Below are positions 17,385-29,068 of a DNA stretch of 64,000 nt, one piece after another (position 1 is the stretch's first letter; the number at the start of each line of letters is the position of its first letter). Both the position numbers and the translations under genes were made by a program. The stretch comes from Coprothermobacter platensis DSM 11748 (lineage in GTDB: Bacteria; Coprothermobacterota; Coprothermobacteria; Coprothermobacterales; Coprothermobacteraceae): contig NZ_KB899040.1 in the NCBI RefSeq assembly GCF_000378005.1, forward strand, positions 377,468-441,467, in the 5' to 3' direction. Under the pieces are notes generated by a model. That model worked only from the letters and a program-made list of their open reading frames with translations, was not told the origin of the DNA and ran no database searches.

Positions 17385-17654
17385 GTGGTGAAGAGGTTTA
17401 GAAAAATAGAAAAAAAGAGACCTGTGGATGGTAATACAGGGCGTTTTTGGGCAGCGTTTAGCGATGCCTATACATTTGGCATAACATTACTTGTTTCTAT
17501 GGGGCTTTTTGGTGTTGTGGGCTACTATCTGGATGAGTGGGTTCATACCTTACCTACGTTTACGGTAGCTTTTATACTTATAGGTATTTACTTATCTTTT
17601 AGAGTGTTTATAAAAGATATTAATCGTCGAGGAAGGGTAAAAAATGGGCAATGA
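17385..17654 (+). CDS. AtpZ/AtpQ-like small membrane protein of the ATPase operon
   Basis: About 89 residues, with two hydrophobic helices (TFGITLLVSMGLFGVVGYYL and FTVAFILIGIYLSFRVFI). This matches the ATPase_gene1 (AtpZ/AtpQ) family, whose members help assemble the c ring or bind divalent ions. An in-frame GTG at 17379 overlaps the -10 hexamer, so I place the start at GTG 17385 or GTG 17388. No Shine-Dalgarno is seen. Its stop overlaps the atpB start by 11 nt. Confidence 0.8.
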   Translation: MVKRFRKIEKKRPVDGNTGRFWAAFSDAYTFGITLLVSMGLFGVVGYYLDEWVHTLPTFTVAFILIGIYLSFRVFIKDINRRGRVKNGQ

Positions 17655-18285
17655 ATTGACACTTTCGGTTAACAGTTTCTATTGGAGTTTTGTAGTTACT
17701 GCTATTCTTTGGGTTTTATGTTGGTATGTGGGTACTCAGGTTAAAAAAGGTAACACATGGACTTACGCCGTCATGGCTCTATGGAACTGGTTGATTTCTT
17801 ATGGCAGGCAGTTGCTTGGTGATTACGCGGAAGATGCGATGCCATTCTTGGTATCCTTCTTTGTCTACATCCTGACAGCCAATTGGTTGGGTTTATTGCC
17901 GGGCTTCATTGCCCCCACACGTGACCTCTCTGTTACGTTGGGGTTAGCTATTTTACTTCTGGTTTGGATACACGCATTTGCTATCCGAAAGATGGGCTGG
18001 AAAAAGTACTTGGGTGTGTTTTTCACGCCAGCTTGGTGGATGTTCCCTCTCAATTTGATGGAGCACATAACGCGTTTGCTCTCTCTTTCCGTCCGTCTTT
18101 ATGGTAACGTTTCTGGTGAACATTTGGCTGTAGCGGTTATTTCTTTATTAGTTCCGTTGATTGCACCTATTCCACTTATCGGTTTGAGTATGTTTACCGG
18201 TTTCATACAGGCATACATTTTTATGACTCTGGGTATGGCTTATACTGCTGAATTTTTAGAAGAAGGAGGTCTTTTACATGACTAA
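17644..18285 (+). CDS. atpB: F-type ATPase subunit a
   Basis: Membrane stator subunit forming the ion half-channels. The 213-residue protein has five or six helices and the conserved Arg in SLSVRLYGNVSGEHLAVAV, where Arg faces the c-ring carboxylate. ATG 17644 follows GAGGAAGGG. It overlaps the following atpE start by 8 nt. Confidence 0.95.
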   Translation: MGNELTLSVNSFYWSFVVTAILWVLCWYVGTQVKKGNTWTYAVMALWNWLISYGRQLLGDYAEDAMPFLVSFFVYILTANWLGLLPGFIAPTRDLSVTLGLAILLLVWIHAFAIRKMGWKKYLGVFFTPAWWMFPLNLMEHITRLLSLSVRLYGNVSGEHLAVAVISLLVPLIAPIPLIGLSMFTGFIQAYIFMTLGMAYTAEFLEEGGLLHD

Positions 18286-18517
18286 TGTTGTTGCTGCCAT
18301 CTTGTCGGCTGGGTGGCCTTTAGGTATTGCGGCTGGTCTGGCTGCGCTGGGCATGGGTATTGCTGCGGGTAAAGCGTTTGAGGCAATTTCACGTCAACCT
18401 GATGCATCAGGAGATATAAGAAGCTTGACGCTTATTGCTTTCGCTTTCATCGAATCATTGGTTATTTATGTTTTGGCCGTGGCGTTTCTTATGCTCTTCG
18501 TCAGACCAGGAGTGTAG
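18278..18517 (+). CDS. atpE: F-type ATPase subunit c
   Basis: 79-residue two-helix hairpin of the rotor ring. The loop is AISRQPDASGDIR. The ion-binding helix has Glu59, Ser60 and Tyr64 in FIESLVIYVLA, as in sodium-type and N-ATPase c subunits. The helix-1 Gln of sodium-type rings is replaced by Met26 in LGMGIAAGKA, so the ion cannot be called from sequence. GAAGGAGG precedes ATG 18278. Confidence 0.95.
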   Translation: MTNVVAAILSAGWPLGIAAGLAALGMGIAAGKAFEAISRQPDASGDIRSLTLIAFAFIESLVIYVLAVAFLMLFVRPGV

Positions 18518-18528
18518 AGTGATGTGTT

Positions 18529-19257
18529 ATGAGCTTTAGTTGGTTTTCACTCGCAGCTTCAATAATTAACTTACTTATTCTTTATTGGATACTTCAGCGC
18601 TACCTGTTTGGTCCGTTGCTAAAGATCATAAAAGATCAGCAGGATTCTTGGCTGAAACGTGAGAAGGATTTAGAGCAGAAAGAGCTACAGATCTCTTCTC
18701 GCGAAGAACAGGTAGAGCACGAGCGTCAGGAGTTAGAGTATGAAGTAAGAACGTATTATGAACAAGCCATGAAAGAAATCGAAGCATTTAAGGAAAGCGA
18801 ACAAGCCGATGCGCGGAAAAAAGCTGAAACGGTCTACCAGCAGATTGTAAACGCTGCTAAAGATGAGGCAAACCGTATTCGCCGTGATGCGCTTCAAAAT
18901 GTGGACGAAGTTATAAAAGATGCGGTAGCAAAAGTATATGATTCATTCTTTGGAGATGTAGGGCAAGGTAAGTTCATTGTGCTTCTTTTTGAATCACAGT
19001 TTGATAAGATAAAACCTCTTTTATCCAAGGACAGAGCCTATACTTTTGTAAGTTCTCACCCCCTCAATAATGACGAGCAAAATGAAGTTAGCCAACTGCT
19101 GGAACAAATAGGCGCTTCTGTGGATTCTTTTGAGGTGGATAAAGAGCTCATTCTTGGATTTAAGCTTTCATGGAAGGCAGAAATGGTTGAGTATTCTTTG
19201 GCTCAACAGATTAGGGATTATATAACTTTGGAGGAGGCAGGAACCATTGGAAGTTAA
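18529..19257 (+). CDS. atpF: F-type ATPase subunit b with delta-like C-terminal domain
   Basis: The 242-residue protein starts with one transmembrane helix (ASIINLLILYWILQRYLFGP), then a long Glu/Lys/Gln-rich coiled coil to about residue 140. The last ~90 residues resemble the C-terminal domain of subunit delta: FVSSHPLNNDEQNEVSQLL, then EVDKELILGFKLSWKAEMVE and SLAQQIRDY. The N-terminal delta domain, which caps the alpha subunits, is not visible. The same build occurs in the alternate/N-type F1F0 b subunit (about 246 residues, family knowledge). No atpH follows; atpA starts within its 3' end. Confidence 0.9.
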   Translation: MSFSWFSLAASIINLLILYWILQRYLFGPLLKIIKDQQDSWLKREKDLEQKELQISSREEQVEHERQELEYEVRTYYEQAMKEIEAFKESEQADARKKAETVYQQIVNAAKDEANRIRRDALQNVDEVIKDAVAKVYDSFFGDVGQGKFIVLLFESQFDKIKPLLSKDRAYTFVSSHPLNNDEQNEVSQLLEQIGASVDSFEVDKELILGFKLSWKAEMVEYSLAQQIRDYITLEEAGTIGS

Positions 19258-20702
19258 AAAATTGCCTTTCCAACTTACGGTCCAAAAACCGAAAATTGAA
19301 AAGAAGTTTTATGGGAAAGTGGTGGCTTATCGTGATGGTATAGCCACCATTGAAGGTTTGGGCAATATCGGTTATTACGAAAATGTACAGTTTGAAGGCG
19401 GAGCACGTGGTCTGGTTATGGACGTGGATTCACAACTGTGCTACGTCGTGGTCACTGATGGTGATGCGCACATTGACGAACTGTGCCTGGCTACAGGAAA
19501 CGTACCTGCCATCCCGGTGGGAGAAGAGGTGTTGGGTAAAGTTCTCGATCCGCTAGGTCGGATTTTGGAAGGAACATCGTTTACTCCTTCTCAACTTTAT
19601 CCTGTGGAAAGGCCTGCAAAACCTCTTTACGAGCGTTCACGTGTAAATGAGCCTGTAGAAACGGGTGTGGCTGCCATTGACATGCTCATTCCTGTTGGTC
19701 ATGGGCAGCGTGAACTCATATTGGGCGATAGACAAGTCGGTAAGACAACGTTAGCTACGGATATATTGATCAACCAAAAGGGAAAAGATGTTATAGGTGT
19801 TTACGTAAGTATTGGCCAAAAGGTTTCAGACACGGCTGCTATTATTAACAGCTTCAAGGTCAACGATGTTATGGATCAAGTAGTCATGGTTGTAGCTGCC
19901 GCAAGTGATCCTGCCATTGTTCGTTTCTTGGCTCCTTATGCCGGTGCTTCCATAGCTGAGTATTTTATGGAGCAGGGAAAGAAAGTTATCATTGTATATG
20001 ATGACCTTTCTAAGCATGCTGTGAGCTACCGTGAGCTCACTCTTATTCTGCGTCGTCCCCCTGGACGTGAGGCTTATCCTGGTGATATATTCTATTCACA
20101 TTCCAGATTACTGGAACGCGCTGCAAAGATAACAAACGGTGGTTCCATAACTGCTTTTCCTATATGTGAGACGCAGCTTGGCGACTTTTCTGCATACATA
20201 CCAACTAACTTGATATCTATCACTGATGGTCAGCTTTTCTTAGATAGTGGTTTATTCAATGCTGGTAGAAGGCCTGCAGTAAATATTGGGCTTTCGGTAT
20301 CTCGTGTTGGAGGATCGGCACAATATCCTGCGGTGAGGAAGCTTTCTTCTGGGCTGCGTTCTACACTGGCTCGTTACGATGAGCTTTCTGAATTTACAAA
20401 ATTTGGAGGGCGTTTGGATGATGCTTCTCAAAAAATACTGAACCGTGGGGAAAGAACAATAAGGTTGCTCATTCAGGGAGCCCATGAACTTTATAGTTCG
20501 GTGGAACAGGCGGCTTTGCTCGTCTTGCTCAACGAAGGCTATTTCGACAACGTGGAAGTGGGCCAGGTTAAAGAAGTTTGGAACAACATCAGAGAGTACT
20601 TGCGAACGCAGGTTCCTCAACTAAAAGAAGTCGATCTGCGTAAACCGTTAGATGAAGAAACAACAAAGTTAATACTCATGGCTGGAGAGAGGGCGAATCA
20701 AG

Positions 20703-23215
<2,513 letters not shown>

Positions 23216-23260
23216 TGATTCTAAAAATGTGCTGCAAATAAATACAATGCCGTTTCGTTG

Positions 23261-23289
23261 TTCATACCATATGGGCAATATGCCATAAT
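23261..23289 (+). promoter_or_regulatory. Candidate promoter of the molybdenum cofactor operon
   Basis: TTCATA (23261-23266), 17-bp spacer, CATAAT (23284-23289). The moeA ATG at 23296 is 7 nt beyond the -10, the position expected for +1. No Shine-Dalgarno precedes it, so the message may be leaderless. Confidence 0.5.
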
Positions 23290-23295
23290 ATCTCT

Positions 23296-24522
23296 ATGGC
23301 TTTTTTGAATTTGTTTGATCAGGGGAAGATAAAACAAATTGCCGAGCAATTGCCACATCCCTGCATAGAAAAGCAAAAACGGTCAGTATTAGATGCTTTG
23401 GGATATGTACTGGCGGAAGATGTCATTTGTGAAGAAGATATTCCTCCTAAAGCGCGTTCCGAAGTAGATGGTTACGCGGTCAGAAGCCGAGATGTAAAGG
23501 GAGCATCTGTGGAACGGCCTTCCCTTCTAACAAAGGTAGGGACAATAGCTGTGGATGAAGTTCCCACGTTTACACTGCTTCCCGGAGAGTGCGCGTACAT
23601 TCCCACAGGGGCAATTTTACCCCAAGATGCTGATGCTGTCGTTATGATAGAACATGCGGAAGAAAGTGGTAACTTTGTGGAAGTATTTAAGACTGTAGCT
23701 CCACTGGAAAATGTTATATCGCCTGGCGAAGATATGAAAAATGGTGATGCTGTGCTTAAGCAAGGTGATGTTATCGACGCTGCTGCAGTTGGCCTACTGA
23801 GCTATTTGGGGAAAACCGATGTGAGTGTTTATGCGCCACTGAGGGTGTATGTCGCGGCAACAGGTAATGAAATAGTAGAACCCAGTGAGGCTGCCCCTTT
23901 AGGTCGTTATCACGATGCAAACAGTTTCAGTGTAACTGCATTGCTTAATGACCATGGTTTTCTTGCGACGCGTGGTCCTATCATACCTGATGACATAACG
24001 TTGTTGAAGCAAACCCTTAAGGAAGCATCAGAACATTTTAATGCTGTAGTTTTCACAGGTGGCAGTTCGGCCGGTGTACGCGATTTGGTTGTGAATGCTT
24101 TAAGAGATGAAGGCGGAACTTTGATTGCGCATGGCTTTACCATAAAACCGGGGAAACCGACTATTATTGGTTCTATGGGCAGCAGCGTTTTCATAGGTCT
24201 TCCTGGTCATCCCATGTCCTGCTACGTTTCTGCTTCACTTATTCTTCTTCCGCTACTGCGTTCGCTGAGAAATGAAGAAATAAAACCTCTACCACTTCTC
24301 AAAGCTCGGCTAAGAACATCTGTCTTTTCTAAAATAGGCGTAGAAGAATGGATTCCCATGAAACTTGATTTTGACCATGCATCCGCAGAATTATGGGTTG
24401 AGCCTGTGTTTTCTAAATCTGCTATGGTTAGCAGTTTGGTAAGAAATGACGGATTTCTCAGGGTTCCTCCCGAAAAGGAGGGGCTGGAAATGGGAGAATT
24501 GGTGGAGGTACTGTTATTATGA
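23296..24522 (+). CDS. moeA: Molybdopterin molybdenumtransferase MoeA
   Basis: Inserts molybdate (or tungstate) into adenylated molybdopterin. The 408-residue protein shows SEVDGYAVRSRDVKGAS, GECAYIPTGAILPQDADAVV, FTGGSSAGVRD and the KPGKPTIIG/GLPGHPMSCYV metal-transfer loops of the MoeA family. First gene of the cofactor operon, followed by a second moeA overlapping by 4 nt. Confidence 0.93.
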   Translation: MAFLNLFDQGKIKQIAEQLPHPCIEKQKRSVLDALGYVLAEDVICEEDIPPKARSEVDGYAVRSRDVKGASVERPSLLTKVGTIAVDEVPTFTLLPGECAYIPTGAILPQDADAVVMIEHAEESGNFVEVFKTVAPLENVISPGEDMKNGDAVLKQGDVIDAAAVGLLSYLGKTDVSVYAPLRVYVAATGNEIVEPSEAAPLGRYHDANSFSVTALLNDHGFLATRGPIIPDDITLLKQTLKEASEHFNAVVFTGGSSAGVRDLVVNALRDEGGTLIAHGFTIKPGKPTIIGSMGSSVFIGLPGHPMSCYVSASLILLPLLRSLRNEEIKPLPLLKARLRTSVFSKIGVEEWIPMKLDFDHASAELWVEPVFSKSAMVSSLVRNDGFLRVPPEKEGLEMGELVEVLLL

Positions 24523-26363
24523 GCAATTCAAGAAAGATTTATTATAATGTGGTTTCTTTAGAAGAGGCTCGGCGCATTGCAGCCAGCCTTGCACCACAGA
24601 GAGTTACTGAAGTTGTTCCCACGCGTGTCGCCCTCAATCGTATCACAGCAGACCATGTTTTAGCTTCTCGTAACGTACCTCATTATGTGGCTTCTGCTTA
24701 CGATGGGTATGCAGTGGATGCTTCCGTAAGCTACGGTGCTTCTGAGAGTAATCCACGGGAACTTTTGACATATAGAGCTGTAAACACTGGTGATCCGCTT
24801 GAATCCAATGAGAACTGTGTTATTCCTTTAGAGGACGTAGTGGAACAAAATGGTAAGAAGCTCATTTTCAAAGCGCATGCTGAAGGAAACAATGTAAGAC
24901 AGATTGGTGAAGACGCTATAAAGGGCGATCTGCTGGTTCCTGCTCTGCACCGGCTTGAACCCATGGATTTGGCGCTTCTGCTTGCAGCTGGTGTTTTTAC
25001 TGTGCCAGTTATAAAAAAGCCCCGAGTTATTGTTATTCCTACTGGTGACGAAGTTGTTGCACCAGAAACAGATCTGGAAATAGGAAATATTCCCGAGACA
25101 AACAGTGTTTACATAACTGAAGAGCTAAAATATTATTTTGATTTTAGCGTTCTCCCTCCTGTAAAGAATGACCTCGAGGCATTGAAATCGGTTGTTGATG
25201 AAAACATTGGCAGTGCGGATATTATTATGACTATAGCGGGTTCCTCATATGGAGAGAAAGACGTTACCACACAGTTTCTTTCCGCTTCATTGGATGGTGA
25301 GGCAGATATTCTTCTACACGGTGTGAACATCAGGCCAGGGAAGCCTTTATGGCTGGGACGTTACAAGGGGAAACCCTTTGTGGCGATGCCCGGGTTCCCC
25401 GTATCTACTTGGGCTGTTTCAAACTTTGTCTTAGACGCTCTGTTGAAAGAATATTATGGTTTTATTCCTCATCCGTTCCATGATGTTTCTGCCTTAACGG
25501 GTCGGAAAGTTCCGTCTGAAGGTGGAGTTGTGGAGTTTGTCAGGGGCGTTATAGGCAAAGCCGCTGAGGGCATTTCTGTATTTATGCCACTAAACAGGGG
25601 AGCGGGAGCGATGTCCAGTGTCGTTAGCGCCAATGCCGTGCTTGCCATACCTGCCAACTCGGAGGGTTATATGGAAGGCACGAAGGTGAATCTGATGGCT
25701 CGGTATGAAGATTGGCCTTTATTGGTTGCATCTGATGACATTGCATTGAAATTCTTGCTCAGTGAATTGAGAAAACATGGAGTATTCATAAACTATGTAT
25801 TCACAGGTTCATCTACGGCTTTGCAACTTATCAAGCGTGGCTTTTCTGCCATAGCCGGTGCGCATTTGCTGTGCCCTGATGGTTCCTACAATACCTGTAT
25901 GGCACCGGAAGGTGCTATAAAAGTGCCTTTTGTTAAACGCCAGCAGGGATTCATGGTTAAGAAAAGCAATCCGAAACATGTTATGTCGGTTTCAGACTTG
26001 TGCCGCCCTGATATTGTCTTTGTTAATCGTGATAAAGGTTCTGGAACGCGTGTCTTATTGGATCATATGTTGCAGTTGGAAAAGGTGAACCCGGATGTGA
26101 TAAGAGGCTACGATCATGAAGAGGTTTCACATCTTCGAGTGGCCATGGCTGTGGAAAGCGGTGTAGCGGACGTAGGTTTGGGCATAAAGTTTGCCGCAGA
26201 TGTGGTGGGATTGGACTTCATTCCTGTTGTGGAAGAAGAATATGATTTGTTTTTCTTGCCCGATTATGCGTCTACGGCAGAAGATGTTCGGTCTGTTATG
26301 AATGATACAGCTTTTAAAGATACTATAGCGTCTATGGGTGGTTATACGCTCATAAGCGATTGA
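24519..26363 (+). CDS. MoeA fused to a periplasmic-binding-protein-like domain
   Basis: 614 residues. The first ~400 are a second MoeA (YDGYAVDASVSYGAS, GEDAIKGDLL, TGDEVV, IAGSSYGEKDV, GKPFVAMPGFPVSTWAV). The last ~210 resemble a PBP-like (LysR-substrate/ModA-type) ligand domain (LLVASDDIALKFLLSEL, VNRDKGSGTRVLLDHML, VADVGLGIKFAADVVGLDFI). MoeA-PBP fusions are known in Clostridia and archaea and may deliver or sense oxyanions. Two MoeA copies often go with use of both Mo and W (inference). Confidence 0.9.
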   Translation: MSNSRKIYYNVVSLEEARRIAASLAPQRVTEVVPTRVALNRITADHVLASRNVPHYVASAYDGYAVDASVSYGASESNPRELLTYRAVNTGDPLESNENCVIPLEDVVEQNGKKLIFKAHAEGNNVRQIGEDAIKGDLLVPALHRLEPMDLALLLAAGVFTVPVIKKPRVIVIPTGDEVVAPETDLEIGNIPETNSVYITEELKYYFDFSVLPPVKNDLEALKSVVDENIGSADIIMTIAGSSYGEKDVTTQFLSASLDGEADILLHGVNIRPGKPLWLGRYKGKPFVAMPGFPVSTWAVSNFVLDALLKEYYGFIPHPFHDVSALTGRKVPSEGGVVEFVRGVIGKAAEGISVFMPLNRGAGAMSSVVSANAVLAIPANSEGYMEGTKVNLMARYEDWPLLVASDDIALKFLLSELRKHGVFINYVFTGSSTALQLIKRGFSAIAGAHLLCPDGSYNTCMAPEGAIKVPFVKRQQGFMVKKSNPKHVMSVSDLCRPDIVFVNRDKGSGTRVLLDHMLQLEKVNPDVIRGYDHEEVSHLRVAMAVESGVADVGLGIKFAADVVGLDFIPVVEEEYDLFFLPDYASTAEDVRSVMNDTAFKDTIASMGGYTLISD

Positions 26364-26369
26364 GCAATC

Positions 26370-27305
26370 ATGCTTGATAGTTACGGCCGAAATATTGACT
26401 ACATAAGAATTTCCGTAACCGATAGGTGTAACTTTCAGTGCCTTTATTGTAGCCACCGTTTGGATGTCCTCCCACGTGAGCAAGTGCTCAGGTTTGAAGA
26501 CATATTGAACATTGTTAAAGCGGCGAAAGATCTCGGATTCAAAAAGGTTCGTTTGACTGGTGGTGAGCCACTTTTACGCCGCCACATCGAGCAATTGGTG
26601 GCCATGCTTCAGCCTGTGGGTTTGAGCATTCATATGACTACCAACGGTTACTTCCTCCATGAACTTTCCAAGCCCCTGTTTGATGCAGGATTAAATGGCG
26701 TGAACGTAAGTTTAGATTTTGTAGACGCTGAAAAATTCAGAAACATCACTAACGGCGGTCGTGTTGAAGATGTCATTGCGGGCATAGATAGTGCTTTGGA
26801 TGCAGGATTGAAAGTCAAATTAAACACGGTTTTTACTTCATGGCATACAACGGATGATATGAAACAATTGATCATGTTTTCCAAAAGTAGAAGCATACCC
26901 ATACGTTTCATAGAATTGATGCCAAAAAATGAATCGTCGTTCTCTGCCTTGTTTAGAAATATCTCTGAAGCAAAAGAAATGATGGGCGCGTTTACTAAAA
27001 TGACGGTTGAACAAGTGAGCGGTTCAGACGGCCCTGCACAGTACTTCGTAACAGAAGATGGCGTAAAGGTGGGTTTTATAAGTTTCTTTAATCTAAATCA
27101 GTGCAAACAGTGTAATAGACTCCGTGTTAGCAGTAACGGAACTATTTATCCGTGTCTTCTGAGCAATAAAAAGCTTGATGCTTTTGATGACATAAAAGCA
27201 GGTACAGATAAAACCAAAGAAGTATTATCAGAGGCCATTCTTATGAAACCTATTCATGGGAACGCCAATGAGGTGGGGCCCTATATGTCAGAGATTGGTG
27301 GTTGA
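26370..27305 (+). CDS. moaA: GTP 3',8-cyclase MoaA (radical SAM)
   Basis: First step of molybdopterin synthesis, producing 3',8-cH2GTP. The 311-residue protein has the radical SAM motif CNFQCLYCS (Cys-x3-Cys-x2-Cys), LTGGEPLLRRHI, and a C-terminal cluster with CKQCNRLRVSSNGTIYPCL. It starts 6 nt after the moeA-PBP stop. No strong Shine-Dalgarno is visible before ATG 26370. The C-terminal GG-type tail is present in modified form (MSEIGG), as expected for MoaA. Confidence 0.93.
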   Translation: MLDSYGRNIDYIRISVTDRCNFQCLYCSHRLDVLPREQVLRFEDILNIVKAAKDLGFKKVRLTGGEPLLRRHIEQLVAMLQPVGLSIHMTTNGYFLHELSKPLFDAGLNGVNVSLDFVDAEKFRNITNGGRVEDVIAGIDSALDAGLKVKLNTVFTSWHTTDDMKQLIMFSKSRSIPIRFIELMPKNESSFSALFRNISEAKEMMGAFTKMTVEQVSGSDGPAQYFVTEDGVKVGFISFFNLNQCKQCNRLRVSSNGTIYPCLLSNKKLDAFDDIKAGTDKTKEVLSEAILMKPIHGNANEVGPYMSEIGG

Positions 27306-27315
27306 TTATCCGAAT

Positions 27316-28551
27316 ATGGACACTTATGAAGAAATAACTCATGAATTAGATACAGCACCGTGGTTCGGTAGAACTCCTGAATTAACGCGTATGGACGCGC
27401 TTTTAGATGTTCTGGGCTTACCTCAATTTGGTACAAAGAACATCATCGTTACAGGTACAGACGGTAAAGGCAGTATTTGTAGTTACCTGCATTCTATCCT
27501 GAAACAGAACTATAAAGTGGGTCGTTTCATATCGCCGCATTTGGAAGAATGGACGGAACGAATAAGAGTGGGGGATGACGATATTCCCAAGGAGGATTTT
27601 GCTCGCCTTTACCTTAAGGTTATGCAAGGTGCTGAAAAAGCGCGTCCATTGTCGGGCGAAATGCCTACGGTCTTTGAACGTCTATTGGCTGTGGCGTTGC
27701 TTTATTTTCAAGAACAGCGTACCGATTGGAACGTAATCGAAGTTGGCATAGAAGGGCAGTATGATTCCACAAATCTGCTTCCCGCGAAAGCTGTGGTGGT
27801 TGCATCGGTGGGATTAGACCATATGCGTCTATTGGGCAATACTGTGCCTCAGATTGCGCATACTATCGCTTATGGTTTTAGGCCCCACAGTATCGCTGTC
27901 ATAGGGAACACAGACAAAGATGCTTCGGAAGTTCTTGAACGGCGAGCGCTGGAATATAAAGACTACGTATACCGTTATGGGCGCGATTATTGGTACGATA
28001 ACGGATTTTGTGGCTACGGAGGTAACATTCCATTTGAGATTAGCCTCAAGGGGGTTCATCAGTGGTACAATGCCTGCGCTGCCATACAAACAGTGCTTGC
28101 GCTTAATGGGAGTGCCTTGACGGTTAGCAAGAAAGACATACAGACGGGACTCAAAAATGCTTTTTGGCCCGGAAGGATGGAAACTCTTCGAGAGCATCCT
28201 TTGATGATTTTAGATGGAGCACACAACGCACATGCCGCAAAAGCGCTTAGAGAATCTCTGGACCTTTATTATCCAGGGAAAAAGTGGACAATCTTTTTTG
28301 CAGCCATGAAAGACAAAGATTGGCGATCCGTACTTCTGAATTTCATAGACATCGCTACTCACATATATGCCGTTCATATGCCTTATGAGAGGGCAGAAGA
28401 TCCATCCAATATAGTGAGTTATTTGAAAACGCAAGGTGTTTCTGCGTCTACCTGTGATGAGAGCGATGTACTGCGTTGCAAAGAAGACGCCTTGGTTTTC
28501 GGGTCTCTTTATTTAGTTGGTGATGTGAGGAGGTTGAACGATAATGCATGA
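27316..28551 (+). CDS. folC: Folylpolyglutamate/dihydrofolate synthase-like protein (FolC family)
   Basis: Mur-ligase-superfamily enzyme adding glutamate to folate or making dihydrofolate. P-loop VTGTDGKGSICSYLHS, FISPHLEEWTERIRVG, VVASVGLDHMRLLGNT and LILDGAHNAHAAKALRE-type motifs are present. From ATG 27316 the P-loop lies near residue 47, as in known FolC; GTG 27298 is an alternative start overlapping moaA. It sits inside the molybdenum cofactor operon between moaA and the moaC pair, an unusual place. Whether the link is functional is unknown. Confidence 0.85.
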   Translation: MDTYEEITHELDTAPWFGRTPELTRMDALLDVLGLPQFGTKNIIVTGTDGKGSICSYLHSILKQNYKVGRFISPHLEEWTERIRVGDDDIPKEDFARLYLKVMQGAEKARPLSGEMPTVFERLLAVALLYFQEQRTDWNVIEVGIEGQYDSTNLLPAKAVVVASVGLDHMRLLGNTVPQIAHTIAYGFRPHSIAVIGNTDKDASEVLERRALEYKDYVYRYGRDYWYDNGFCGYGGNIPFEISLKGVHQWYNACAAIQTVLALNGSALTVSKKDIQTGLKNAFWPGRMETLREHPLMILDGAHNAHAAKALRESLDLYYPGKKWTIFFAAMKDKDWRSVLLNFIDIATHIYAVHMPYERAEDPSNIVSYLKTQGVSASTCDESDVLRCKEDALVFGSLYLVGDVRRLNDNA

Positions 28552-29068
28552 GTTTAGTCATTTCAAAAATGATGAAGCCATAATGGTAAACATCGGTGAG
28601 AAGTTTCTTACCCATAGGCGTACAAAGGCAGTTCTTTTCGGAGCTCGGTTCAACAAACGATTGGCAAGAAAGGCCATGTCCCTTACTCATGAGTTTATCC
28701 CCATGGCACATCCTCTGCCCATGTCTCCCATGGATGCAACGTTTAAGAAAAACGGCAACATGGTTGAAGTAGAAATACATTGTGATTATAAAACTGGTCT
28801 GGAACTTGAATCGCTCATGGCATCCACAGGTTTCATGCAGGATTTGCCTTATCTTGGATTTGCTGCTGTCACGCATAAGGAAGGTGGGAAATCCGGCATT
28901 ATGGATAGAAAGATAGAGACTTACAAAAAGGGAGAAACCAGTTTGGATAAAGGTGTATGGTATCGTGTTGTAGGAAAAGGTTGGCTTAAGCTCACTGATC
29001 ATGGAGAAGAAAAAGTCTCTGATTTTGAACTTGAAGAGGGGGACATAATCATATGCAGCTTACAGTAA
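28544..29068 (+). CDS. MoaC-like protein A (His/Glu half of active site) with C-terminal extension
   Basis: Divergent homolog of cyclic pyranopterin monophosphate synthase. Residues 3-20 match the MoaC start (HFKNDEAIMVNIGEK). IPMAHPLPM gives His56 (E. coli His77), and YKTGLELES gives Lys83, Glu87 and Glu89 (E. coli Lys108, Glu112, Glu114). GGKSG (114-118) is kept. The YDMxKAV helix with the catalytic Asp/Lys (E. coli Asp128, Lys131) is deleted, and the Lys51 equivalent is Val30. About 50 extra residues follow, with a hydrophobic/acidic end (ELEEGDIIICS), of unknown fold. AGGAGG precedes ATG 28544. It overlaps gene B by 16 nt. Confidence 0.82.
   Translation: MHEFSHFKNDEAIMVNIGEKFLTHRRTKAVLFGARFNKRLARKAMSLTHEFIPMAHPLPMSPMDATFKKNGNMVEVEIHCDYKTGLELESLMASTGFMQDLPYLGFAAVTHKEGGKSGIMDRKIETYKKGETSLDKGVWYRVVGKGWLKLTDHGEEKVSDFELEEGDIIICSLQ

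Noticed and set aside
28448-29002. 184-codon minus-strand frame opposite the moaC-A gene
   Set aside because: Antisense shadow of folC/moaC-A; the plus-strand proteins have clear motifs and ribosome-binding sites.
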